Below are positions 28,353-36,749 of a stretch of DNA of 64,000 nucleotides, in pieces. Below the pieces are notes generated by a model. That model searched no databases. It worked only from the letters and a program-made list of their open reading frames with translations, and was not told the origin of the DNA. Source of the stretch: an uncultured Bacteroidota bacterium. GTDB lineage: Bacteria > Bacteroidota > Bacteroidia > Chitinophagales > Chitinophagaceae. The position numbers and the translations under genes were made by a program. The DNA lies in assembly GCA_938008665.1 (NCBI GenBank), contig CALLKA010000126.1, forward strand, positions 1 to 64,000, written 5' to 3'. Each line of letters opens with the position of its first letter. The stretch's first letter is position 1.

Positions 28353-30800
28353 ATGCGTAAAGTATTTTTTATTGGATGTTTAAGTATGGTTTCATTCATT
28401 GGTTTCGCACAAAAAAAGCCGGCCAAAGTGGTAAAAAAAGCAGTTGCTAAAACCACTGCTAAAGCCATCGAGCCAATCGCTCCAATTCAACCACCTTTAA
28501 AGCTATGGTATGATGCACCTGCGCAATATTTTGAAGAATCATTGGTATTAGGGAATGGTCAACAAGGGGCTACCGTTTTTGGAGGTATCTCGACGGATAA
28601 AATTTATTTAAATGACTTAACACTTTGGTCCGGGGAGCCAGTGAATGCAAATATGAGCCCCAACGCCTATAAAAATTTACCAGCAGTGCGTGAAGCACTT
28701 GCTGAAAAAAATTATAAAAAAGCCCAATCACTTGTAAAAAAATTACAGGGTAAATTTTCGGAGTCTTATGCACCTTTAGGTACTTTATTACTGGAATTTA
28801 ATGATGATCCTTTTGTCAGTGATTATTATCGAGAGCTTGATATTGATCAAGCAATTGCAAAAGTTAAAACGGAATCAAATACCAATACCATTGAAAGAGA
28901 ATATTTGGTATCAAATCCTGATAAGGTTTTTGCAATACATTTAAAAAGTAAAAAACCTGGCGCACTTGGATTTACAGTACGTTTTGAATCTTTATTATTA
29001 CATACGACCACCGCTTCAAATAATTTCCTACAAGCCAATGGCGTTGCGCCTGTGAAAGCCGAACCAAACTATGTAGAAAAAAAACGCAATGCAATTATAT
29101 TCGATAAAAAAAGAGGTACGCGCTTTACTGCCAATATTCAAATTAAAACGAATTCAGGAAAAATAACAAATACGGATTCAAGTTTGAGTTTGGCAAACGC
29201 GACAGAGGCGACCATTTATATTTCAATGGCGACTAGTTTTAATGGGTACGATAAAGATCCTGCGAAGCAAGGATTGAATCAAACTGCAATTGCGCAAACA
29301 CAATTAACGAAAGCAGTGAGTTTGGGATGGGATGAAATTAAAAAAAGACATGTAAAAGATTATCAAACTTATTTCAATCGCGTTGCTTTAAAATTAGAAG
29401 GAGACCCGTCGCCCAACTTACCCACCAATGAGCGTTTAAAAAGATATGCGAAAGGCGAATCAGATCCATATTTAGAAACTTTATATTTTCAATTTGGCCG
29501 CTATTTATTAATTAGTAGTTCACGCACACCAGCGGTACCTGCGAACTTACAAGGAATTTGGAATCACTATTTACAACCACCTTGGTCTAGTAATTATACC
29601 ATGAATATAAATGCAGAGGAAAATTATTGGTTGGCTGAAAACACCAATTTGTCCGAAATGCACCAACCCTTTTTGCAGTTCTTAAATAACTTATCAACTA
29701 CTGGAAAAATTACAGCAAAAACATTTTATAATATGCCGGGTTGGGTATCACATCACAACTCTGATATATGGGCAATGTCAAATCCGGTAGGAAATTTTGG
29801 CGAAGGGGATCCAAGTTGGGCTAACTGGCCCATGGGCGGCACCTGGGCTTCCGCACATTTATGGGAACACTATTTATTTACACAGGATGCACAGTTTTTA
29901 AAACAAAAAGCATATCCTATTATGCGCGGTGCTGCTGAGTTTTGTTTGGCTTGGTTAATCAAGGATTCTGCTGGCAAATTAATTACCTCACCTTCCACTT
30001 CACCTGAAAATGGTTTTATCACTTTCACTGGCGTTAAGGGGAACACTTTATTTGGTGGCACAGCCGATTTGTCAATGATTAGAGAATTATTTTTAGATGT
30101 GATTGCTGCACAAAACATATTAAAAAATGATTCTGCTTTTGCAATAAGTATTACTAACGCTTTAAATAATTTACATCCTTACCAAGTGGGTAAAGCTGGT
30201 AATTTACAAGAATGGTATTATGATTGGGCGGATTCCGAACCGAAGCATCGTCATCAAAGTCACTTGTATGGTTTATATCCAGGAACCCATGTCACTCTTG
30301 AAAAAACACCATTAATTGCGAATGCAGCTAAAAAAACATTGGAAAAAAAAGGAGATGAAACAACTGGCTGGTCCAAAGGTTGGCGTATTAATTTATGGGC
30401 AAGATTGAAAGATGGCGAACATGCGTATAAAATGTACCGTGAATTATTAAAATTTGTACCACCAGATGAAACGAAGGAAAATTACACACATATGGGTGGT
30501 ACTTATCCCAACCTATTAGACGCGCATCCGCCATTTCAAATTGATGGAAATTTTGGTGGTGCCGCAGCGGTTGCTGAAATGTTAGTACAATCAAATGCGG
30601 AGTATATTGAATTACTTCCCGCCATACCAAAAGCTTGGCAATCAGGTACTGTAAAGGGTTTGAAGGCAAGGGGAAATTATGAAATTGATATGACATGGAG
30701 TAAAGGACAAGTAACGAATTTGAAAATAAAATCAAGCACCAATCCAACTGCTAGTGTTTTAATGAATGGCAAAATGCAAACGGTTAAAACAGTTAAGTAA
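28353..30800 (+). CDS. GH95-family alpha-L-fucosidase / alpha-L-galactosidase
   Basis: Secreted GH95 enzyme of 815 residues. A signal peptide (ending GFAQ) is followed by an unusual Lys/Ala-rich linker (residues ~21-45). The N-terminal beta domain has the family opening LKLWYDAPAQYFEESLVLGNGQQGATVFGG and LNDLTLWSGEP. The (alpha/alpha)6 domain carries NLQGIWNHYLQPPWSSNYTMNIN with the catalytic-site Asn residues, then NAEENYWLAE, SHHNSDIWA, LITSPSTSPENG (catalytic Glu region) and QIDGNFGGAAAVAEML (Asp). It hydrolyses terminal alpha-1,2-linked L-fucose or L-galactose by inversion. The next gene starts two bases after its stop, so an SGNH esterase is co-translated and may remove ester groups from the same glycan. 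Confidence 0.92.
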   Translation: MRKVFFIGCLSMVSFIGFAQKKPAKVVKKAVAKTTAKAIEPIAPIQPPLKLWYDAPAQYFEESLVLGNGQQGATVFGGISTDKIYLNDLTLWSGEPVNANMSPNAYKNLPAVREALAEKNYKKAQSLVKKLQGKFSESYAPLGTLLLEFNDDPFVSDYYRELDIDQAIAKVKTESNTNTIEREYLVSNPDKVFAIHLKSKKPGALGFTVRFESLLLHTTTASNNFLQANGVAPVKAEPNYVEKKRNAIIFDKKRGTRFTANIQIKTNSGKITNTDSSLSLANATEATIYISMATSFNGYDKDPAKQGLNQTAIAQTQLTKAVSLGWDEIKKRHVKDYQTYFNRVALKLEGDPSPNLPTNERLKRYAKGESDPYLETLYFQFGRYLLISSSRTPAVPANLQGIWNHYLQPPWSSNYTMNINAEENYWLAENTNLSEMHQPFLQFLNNLSTTGKITAKTFYNMPGWVSHHNSDIWAMSNPVGNFGEGDPSWANWPMGGTWASAHLWEHYLFTQDAQFLKQKAYPIMRGAAEFCLAWLIKDSAGKLITSPSTSPENGFITFTGVKGNTLFGGTADLSMIRELFLDVIAAQNILKNDSAFAISITNALNNLHPYQVGKAGNLQEWYYDWADSEPKHRHQSHLYGLYPGTHVTLEKTPLIANAAKKTLEKKGDETTGWSKGWRINLWARLKDGEHAYKMYRELLKFVPPDETKENYTHMGGTYPNLLDAHPPFQIDGNFGGAAAVAEMLVQSNAEYIELLPAIPKAWQSGTVKGLKARGNYEIDMTWSKGQVTNLKIKSSTNPTASVLMNGKMQTVKTVK

Positions 30801-30802
30801 CA

Positions 30803-31483
30803 ATGAAAAGTAATTCAGATAAAAAAGCAAGCGTACTTATATTTTTATTAATTCAATCCACACTGGTTTTATTTGCACAGAATAAACCTTTTGAAGGAGA
30901 GATAAAAGCATTTGCTAAATCGGATAGTATCGTTGCGCCATTACAAGGTAAAATTGTTTTTGCAGGCAGTTCGTCATTTGCAAAATGGAAAGATATCAAT
31001 CAGTATTTTCCTGGATATCCAATTATCAATAGAGGTTTCGGCGGATCCAATTTACTAGATGTAATTTTATATGTGAATGAAACTATTTTAAAATACAAAC
31101 CAAAACAAGTTGTTATTTATTGTGGTGAAAATGATTTAGCAAGTAGCGATACTGTTTCACCAGAAATTGTATTGGATCGTTTTTCGATATTATTTAATCT
31201 AATCCGAAAACAATTAGGTAATAAATCCAATATCACATTTATATCCATCAAGCCTAGCGTATCCAGATGGCGCTTAGAAGCCAAAATAGTAGCAGCAAAT
31301 ACGCTTATTGCCAATTTTATTGAAAAACAAACAAACGCTAATTATATCAATATTCATAATGCCATGTTGCAAGGGGATGGTAGTGTAATGAAGGATATTT
31401 TTATCGCTGACAACTTGCATATGAATGCAAAGGGCTATGCTATTTGGCAAAAAATCATAGCCCCATCACTTTTGGGTAAATAA
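30803..31483 (+). CDS. Exported SGNH/GDSL-type esterase
   Basis: Protein of 226 residues with an N-terminal hydrophobic signal (~10-25, ending LFAQ). SGNH block I is FAGSSSFAKW with Ser56 the likely nucleophile; block II is the NRGFGGSN segment; block III is YCGENDLA; block V is DNLHMNAKGY with the catalytic Asp and His. The block III Asn and block II Gly oxyanion residues are present. Members act as carbohydrate or lipid esterases; here linkage to the GH95 gene (two bases between stop and start) suggests a glycan acetyl esterase. Confidence 0.88.
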   Translation: MKSNSDKKASVLIFLLIQSTLVLFAQNKPFEGEIKAFAKSDSIVAPLQGKIVFAGSSSFAKWKDINQYFPGYPIINRGFGGSNLLDVILYVNETILKYKPKQVVIYCGENDLASSDTVSPEIVLDRFSILFNLIRKQLGNKSNITFISIKPSVSRWRLEAKIVAANTLIANFIEKQTNANYINIHNAMLQGDGSVMKDIFIADNLHMNAKGYAIWQKIIAPSLLGK

Positions 31484-31484
31484 C

Positions 31485-31527
31485 TAGCATTGATTTCCGT
31501 ATATTTATAGCATTAATATTAATGCTA
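31485..31527. promoter_or_regulatory. Perfect 20-bp palindrome with an extra half-site at the TlpA-like gene start
   Basis: Positions 31508-31527 are a perfect palindrome whose half is TAGCATTAAT, ending on the A of the start codon. A further near-identical half, TAGCATTGAT, lies in direct orientation at 31485-31494, 23 bases upstream. The site would cover the ribosome landing region, so it could act as an operator or as an mRNA hairpin controlling translation. Confidence 0.45.
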
Positions 31528-32666
31528 TGAAAAAATTTATCGTACTAAGTCTGGTGTTGTTATCTACAGCAGCACAATCTCAAAAACAATACACGCTTAC
31601 AGGGGATGTAAGTAAAGTAAAGGAAACTGTTTCTAAAGTATACTTATCTTATTATTTTAATGGCGTATCTACTCAAGATAGTGCAGTAGTAACGGATGGT
31701 AAATTTGTATTTAAAGGAACTGTTACTGAGCCTATTTTAGGAAATTTGCGTGCAGCGTATAAAGTAGATACTTCCGTTAAAACAAAACGCATGGTATCTT
31801 ATAAAAAAGATGTTACGCCTATTTATCTTGAAAATTCAGCAATTCAATTATCCAGTATTGATTCTTTTGCAAATGCAACAATCAAAGGATCAAAGTCGCA
31901 TCTGGAATATAATAAGTTAAAAGCCTTTACTAAGCCTGTGTCAGATAAGATGGAAGCATTAAGCGCCACCTATAATGAACTATATAAGAAGAAGGATGAA
32001 GCAGGCATGAAAAAATTAGATGCAGAATATGACAAGGTAGATGCGGAAATGAAAGCGAAACAAAAAGAATATGTTTTAGCAAATTTAAATTCACCTATTG
32101 TCATGTATGCGTTTGGTAATTTTGCAGGTTATAGTATTAATGCGGATGAAGTTGAGCCACTATTTTTAAAAATTCCATTAGCGGTACGAAATTCAACGAA
32201 AGGAAAGGAAATGGAAGGCAAAATTGCCATTGCTAAAAAAACAGGTATTGGGAAACCAGCTATTCCATTTACACAAAATGATACTGCAGGTATTCCAGTT
32301 TCACTTGCATCTTTCAAAGGTAAATATGTATTAGTTGATTTTTGGGCAAGCTGGTGTGGTCCTTGCAGACAAGAAAATCCAAATGTAGTTGCAGCATTTA
32401 ATAAGTACAGCCCTAAAGGCTTTACGGTATTAGGTGTATCGCTAGACCAACCTACTGGTAAAGAAAGATGGATGGAAGCAATACATAAAGACAACCTAAC
32501 TTGGACACAAGTTTCTGATTTAAAATATTGGAAGAATGAAGTGGCAGTAATGTATGGCGTGAATGCAATACCGCAAAATTATTTAATTGATGACCAAGGT
32601 ATTATTATTGGTAAGGATTTAAGAGGAGATGCATTAAACGCAAAACTGGCTGAATTGTTTAAATAA
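31527..32666 (+). CDS. TlpA-like thiol-disulfide oxidoreductase with DUF4369-type N-terminus
   Basis: Exported protein of 379 residues (signal peptide ending AAQSQ). Residues ~22-120 resemble the DUF4369 beta domain common before Bacteroidota thioredoxins (YTLTGDVSK..., KFVFKGTV), then a Lys/Glu-rich helical linker (~130-185). A thioredoxin/AhpC-TSA domain runs from ~240 with VDFWASWCGPCRQENP, placing the redox pair at Cys277 and Cys280, and a cis-Pro region IPQNYLID. It likely reduces periplasmic disulfides or matures cytochromes c. The start codon abuts a 20-bp palindrome, and two inverted repeats follow the stop. Confidence 0.9.
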   Translation: MKKFIVLSLVLLSTAAQSQKQYTLTGDVSKVKETVSKVYLSYYFNGVSTQDSAVVTDGKFVFKGTVTEPILGNLRAAYKVDTSVKTKRMVSYKKDVTPIYLENSAIQLSSIDSFANATIKGSKSHLEYNKLKAFTKPVSDKMEALSATYNELYKKKDEAGMKKLDAEYDKVDAEMKAKQKEYVLANLNSPIVMYAFGNFAGYSINADEVEPLFLKIPLAVRNSTKGKEMEGKIAIAKKTGIGKPAIPFTQNDTAGIPVSLASFKGKYVLVDFWASWCGPCRQENPNVVAAFNKYSPKGFTVLGVSLDQPTGKERWMEAIHKDNLTWTQVSDLKYWKNEVAVMYGVNAIPQNYLIDDQGIIIGKDLRGDALNAKLAELFK

Positions 32667-32697
32667 AAAATAGCATAAGAAATTCTCATGCTATTTT
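32667..32697 (+). terminator. Hairpin after the TlpA-like gene
   Basis: Arms AAAATAGCAT / ATGCTATTTT with an 11-base loop immediately after the stop codon, ending in four T residues. The stem is AT-rich, so it is a weak to moderate terminator. Its TAGCAT arms repeat the half-site found at the gene's start. Confidence 0.55.
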
Positions 32698-32718
32698 AAA
32701 TATAGTTACTAATTAATC

Positions 32719-32765
32719 GGAGTCGTTAACACAGTTCTCAAATCAATGAATGTGTTAACGACTCC
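32719..32765. terminator. Long inverted repeat between convergent thioredoxin-fold genes
   Basis: Perfect 15-base arms (GGAGTCGTTAACACA / TGTGTTAACGACTCC) with a 17-base loop, followed on the plus strand by GTTCTTTTT. It lies 8 bases from the stop of the minus-strand gene at 32773. A terminator is likely; the loop is longer than usual. Confidence 0.65.
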
Positions 32766-32772
32766 GTTCTTT

Positions 32773-33333
32773 TTAATTTAACCAGTCGTATTTTTTTGCA
32801 TTCAAAGCGTCTGGTGTCCAGCTTTCAAAAAATTCAAAAACTTTTTCTTTGCTGTAATTCTTATCTTTTTCCAAATAGCCACTGTTTTGCGTATGCAGTC
32901 GTTTTCCTTTCGCATCTAATATTACAAATACAGGAAAACCAAATCGAGCAGGGTATTCATATTTTTCCTGAATGCTTTTATTTTTATTTTCTTTTGAATA
33001 GTTTACATGCACTACTACATAACTGGCTTTCATAATGGAGTCAATTTTTTTATCACTGGTCGTAAAGGCATTAAATCGTGCGCACCAAATACACCAATTG
33101 CCCCCCATTTGTAAAAAAATATGTTTGCCTTCCTTTGCTGCTATTTTTTCAGCAGCTTTAATCGCAGAATCCACATTTTCATAAGGATTATATAGATTAA
33201 AAGTTTTCATGTCTGGTTCTATATACTTTGTTTCAGTTGGCTTTGCAGGTGCTAACTTAATTAGTGGCGTAGTTTGTTGTGCGTTAGTTTGTACTATGCC
33301 TAGTACAAATAGGATCAAAAAAAGATTTTTCAT
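32773..33333 (-). CDS. Exported thioredoxin-fold protein (CIWC active site)
   Basis: Protein of 186 residues with a signal peptide ending TNAQ. The thioredoxin-like domain has the segment HIFLQMGGNWCIWCARF with redox pair Cys81/Cys84, and a cis-Pro region FGFPVFVILDAKGKRL. This is the thioredoxin_7 / DUF255-like subgroup rather than TlpA. A periplasmic thiol reductase or chaperone role is likely. It is convergent with the TlpA-like gene and lies upstream of no obvious partner; the propeller gene at 33373 precedes it by about 40 bases on the same strand, so they may share a transcript. Confidence 0.85.
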   Translation of the reverse strand: MKNLFLILFVLGIVQTNAQQTTPLIKLAPAKPTETKYIEPDMKTFNLYNPYENVDSAIKAAEKIAAKEGKHIFLQMGGNWCIWCARFNAFTTSDKKIDSIMKASYVVVHVNYSKENKNKSIQEKYEYPARFGFPVFVILDAKGKRLHTQNSGYLEKDKNYSKEKVFEFFESWTPDALNAKKYDWLN

Positions 33334-33372
33334 AAGTTGATTTAATTAAGTGAGTATATTTTATAAAAGAGT

Positions 33373-36300
33373 TTACCATTTGTTTTGAATAGCTTCGATA
33401 CTTGTGTTTTTATACAATGTATTAAATTCAGTTATAGCTGTATTAATGCCTTGTACTTTTTCCTTTTCATTTTTCCATTGTACTTGTAAATCAGCTAATT
33501 TATTTTTTACCCCTTGTGTTACCCTAGGATCACTTATATCTATTAATCCTTTTAAATAAAAAAAGTCAACATTTAATTTACTTGGCCAATTAATTACATC
33601 CTGTCCGTTTTGAGTTCGGCTTTCAATAATAGCGCTTTCCCAAGCATCAATCTTTTTAATTAAACTATCGGCCGCGCTTGTAATTACTTTTGCTGATTCA
33701 ACTTTACCTAATGTTTCGCTATAGTATTGTAATTGCTTTTTAATTCCTCGAAGATTGTTTACTGTGGTATGTATGTTGCTGATAGTGGCAGTAATGTTTT
33801 CTAATAATAATTGCTGCTCCTGCCAATCAAGATCAGTGACTTTAATATTAGGATTAGGTAACACAGTGATTTTTGTTTCAACGACTTCCTTTTTATATTT
33901 TAATTGCGCTTTATATTTACCGGGAGGTACTGCATATCCACTATAACTTCCTAATACAAAGGCACCATTCACATCAGGAGAAAGATCATCTGTTCGAAAA
34001 TCCCATAAAAATCTATTGTGTCCCTCATTATCACTCAGCTTGGTTTTTGGGGAAGGTCCGCCTGGGTATTTTTTATAATTTTCGTCATCGACATTTGTAT
34101 ATGTACGTATCAGTTTTCCTTGATCTGAAATAATAGATAGAATCACAGTATCCTTTTCACCCAACTTAGGTAAATAATAATCCACAATAACCCCCTCGGG
34201 CGCATTTTGTCCGATGGTTGCATTTTTTTCAGGTAGTCCATTTCCAGCGCCGTATTTATAAGCATTTTTAGGTGTAATGATTGTAGGTACTGATATGCTG
34301 TTAAAATTAGCATTTTGTTGAATGGCGCTAATATCATCCAGAATCCAAAACGCACGTCCTGCTGTTGCTGCAACTAAATCATTATCGCGTATCATTAAAT
34401 CAGTAATAGGGACAATAGGTAAATTTAGTTGAAATGGTTTCCAGGTTGTTCCTGCATCATTTGAAATATAAAATCCTCTTTCACTACCTGCATATAATAT
34501 ATTTTTATTTTTATTATCTTCTCTAATCACTTTTACGAAGTCGTCATTTTTTATTCCAATATTAATTTTTGTCCAAGTTTTTCCATTGTCGGTAGTTTTA
34601 TAGGTATAGGATGCATAATCATTAAATTTATATCTAGTAGCACTTATGTATACCACTCCTTGTTCAAAACGAGACACCTCGATACTGTTAATTTGCGATT
34701 CTTGTAAATCAACGGGTGTAATATTTTGCCAATTTTTTCCTGCGTCAGTTGTTACATATACTAAGCCACAATCACTACCTGTATAGATCGTATTTGCATC
34801 TAGTGGGGATTCTTTTACATAAAAGATGGTATTATAATTTTCGCCACCAGCACCTTCGTTGGTGAAAGGTACACCACCAGGACCTTGTTTAGATTTGTCA
34901 TTTCTAGTTAAGTCAGGACTTATTACTTCCCAGTTAAATCCGCCATTGCTTGTTTTTAGTAAAACATTTCCTGCGTGATAAATTATTTTCGGGTTATGTA
35001 TTGAAGTAACAATTGGCGCATTCCAATTAAAACGATATTTCATCTCCTTGGGTTGTATCGCTAAATTTAAACTTGGATAGGCTTGAATATCTTTTATCTC
35101 ATTTGTCTTAGTGTTTAATACTTCAATGTATCCTTGATAACAGCCCCCATAAACGAGTAATGGATCGTTAGGATCAAAACTTAAATAAGCGGATTCACAA
35201 CCTGCGCCATAATTCCAGTCTCGTTCGGTGATCGCACCCGTATTATTTCTGCTTGCAATGATCACGGATGAGTTGTCTTGTTGGCCACCATATACTTTAT
35301 AGGGGAATGTGTTGTCCGTATTTACTCTGTAGAATTGAGCGGTGGGTTGATTCATAATAGATGACCAAGTTTTCGCTTGGTCATATGTAATTTCACCTCC
35401 GCCATCATCGCCTAATCCAATGATATTATTGTTCTTTGGATGAATCCATAAATCGTGGGTATCTCCATGACCCACTTTTACATTTGAAAATGTTTTTCCG
35501 CCATCTATTGATTTCATCATTGGTGCGTTCAACACATAAACGATATTTTCATTTTTAGTATCCGCATATACTTTCATATAGTACCATGAACGCGATGAAA
35601 TATCTTGATTGTTTGAAAGTAAAGCCCAGCTTTTTCCACCATCATCTGATCGGTATAATCCTGATTTCTTTTTTTCTGATTCTACTATTGCAAAAACACG
35701 ATTTGAATTTACCCTCGAAACACTAATACCCATTTTACCTAAGTTGTTAGGTAGCCCTTCCGTTAACTTAGTCCAAGTTTCACCTTCGTCTACTGATTTC
35801 CAAAGCGAAGAACCTTTACCGCCACTTGACACTGTCCAAGGAAAACGACGGTGTTCCCAAGCAGCAGCATATAATATTCGTGGATTATTCATGTCCATAG
35901 ATAATGAGGCGATACCGGTGCTATCATTAATATATAAAACCTTTTTCCAATGTGCGCCCCCATCTGTACTTTTAAAAACACCTCGTTCATTATTAGGACC
36001 ATGCACTGTGCCTTGTGCACCAACATAAACGATATCAGGATTCGTTGGATGAATACATATTTCAGAAATATGTCTAGATTGTTCTAAACCTATATTTTTC
36101 CAAGTACTCCCACCATCCACACTTTTGTAAACCCCGTCTCCATAGCTAGTCATTACGCCACGAACCGCATGTTCTCCAGTACCTACATACAATACATTTG
36201 GATCTGACTCAGACACCGCAATATCCCCAATAGAACCGACCTTGAAATAGCCGTCTGAAATATTTTTCCAACTGATTCCACCATCATTCGTTGTCCAAAC

Positions 36301-36534
36301 ACCGCCACCAGTATATCCTGCGTAAAACTTTTTTTCTTGTTGGATAACTCCAGTTATGGTGTTGGCCCTTCCTCCTCTAAAGGGGCCAATATTTCTCCAT
36401 TGTAAATTTTTAAAAATGGAATCAGGAACAGTGTTAACCGACGGTGTTGACACAATCGGAGACACCGCTTTTTTTCGTTGTGCTATAGCCCCCAAGGTGA
36501 TGAACATTAGACAAACAAGGAATATGTTTTTCAT
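33373..36534 (-). CDS. Secreted Asp-box propeller protein, paralogue of the gene at 22433
   Basis: Exported protein of 1053 residues (signal peptide ending AIAQ), then a short Lys/Ser/Pro/Val linker. It shares with the protein at 22433 the opening [18 protein letters not shown], the [27 protein letters not shown] segment, and the order of propeller blades, beta domain and helical C-terminus. Asp-box-like repeats include TNDGGISW, SVDGGSTW, STDGGAHW, SVDEGETW, SDDGGKSW, TTDAGKNW, TTDNGKTW and SNDAGTTW. The middle has NWNAPIVTSIHNPKIIYHAGNVLLKTSNGG. Function is unproven; carbohydrate or peptide binding by the propeller is the usual guess. Confidence 0.8.
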   Translation of the reverse strand: MKNIFLVCLMFITLGAIAQRKKAVSPIVSTPSVNTVPDSIFKNLQWRNIGPFRGGRANTITGVIQQEKKFYAGYTGGGVWTTNDGGISWKNISDGYFKVGSIGDIAVSESDPNVLYVGTGEHAVRGVMTSYGDGVYKSVDGGSTWKNIGLEQSRHISEICIHPTNPDIVYVGAQGTVHGPNNERGVFKSTDGGAHWKKVLYINDSTGIASLSMDMNNPRILYAAAWEHRRFPWTVSSGGKGSSLWKSVDEGETWTKLTEGLPNNLGKMGISVSRVNSNRVFAIVESEKKKSGLYRSDDGGKSWALLSNNQDISSRSWYYMKVYADTKNENIVYVLNAPMMKSIDGGKTFSNVKVGHGDTHDLWIHPKNNNIIGLGDDGGGEITYDQAKTWSSIMNQPTAQFYRVNTDNTFPYKVYGGQQDNSSVIIASRNNTGAITERDWNYGAGCESAYLSFDPNDPLLVYGGCYQGYIEVLNTKTNEIKDIQAYPSLNLAIQPKEMKYRFNWNAPIVTSIHNPKIIYHAGNVLLKTSNGGFNWEVISPDLTRNDKSKQGPGGVPFTNEGAGGENYNTIFYVKESPLDANTIYTGSDCGLVYVTTDAGKNWQNITPVDLQESQINSIEVSRFEQGVVYISATRYKFNDYASYTYKTTDNGKTWTKINIGIKNDDFVKVIREDNKNKNILYAGSERGFYISNDAGTTWKPFQLNLPIVPITDLMIRDNDLVAATAGRAFWILDDISAIQQNANFNSISVPTIITPKNAYKYGAGNGLPEKNATIGQNAPEGVIVDYYLPKLGEKDTVILSIISDQGKLIRTYTNVDDENYKKYPGGPSPKTKLSDNEGHNRFLWDFRTDDLSPDVNGAFVLGSYSGYAVPPGKYKAQLKYKKEVVETKITVLPNPNIKVTDLDWQEQQLLLENITATISNIHTTVNNLRGIKKQLQYYSETLGKVESAKVITSAADSLIKKIDAWESAIIESRTQNGQDVINWPSKLNVDFFYLKGLIDISDPRVTQGVKNKLADLQVQWKNEKEKVQGINTAITEFNTLYKNTSIEAIQNKW

Positions 36535-36749
36535 ATTTGTTTTTTATGCAGATGATGAATAAGTAAATACTTTTTTAAATGTTGTTCATGAGTAAAATGA
36601 ACAACGAAAGTAATTTACAAAAAAGACCGCATTATTTGTATAAAAAATTATGAATTATTCGTAATTGATAAGTAAAAATTTTAAATTGCCCCAATACTTT
36701 GAAATATTAATATCGACAAGGTTATTTATTATCATTATAAACATTGTTT

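Noticed and set aside
30388..30747. 119-codon open frame opposite GH95
   Set aside because: Shadow frame over the conserved catalytic domain of GH95.
35609..36028. 139-codon open frame opposite the second propeller gene
   Set aside because: Antisense to an intact, family-consistent reading frame; composition mirrors the coding strand and no motif is present.
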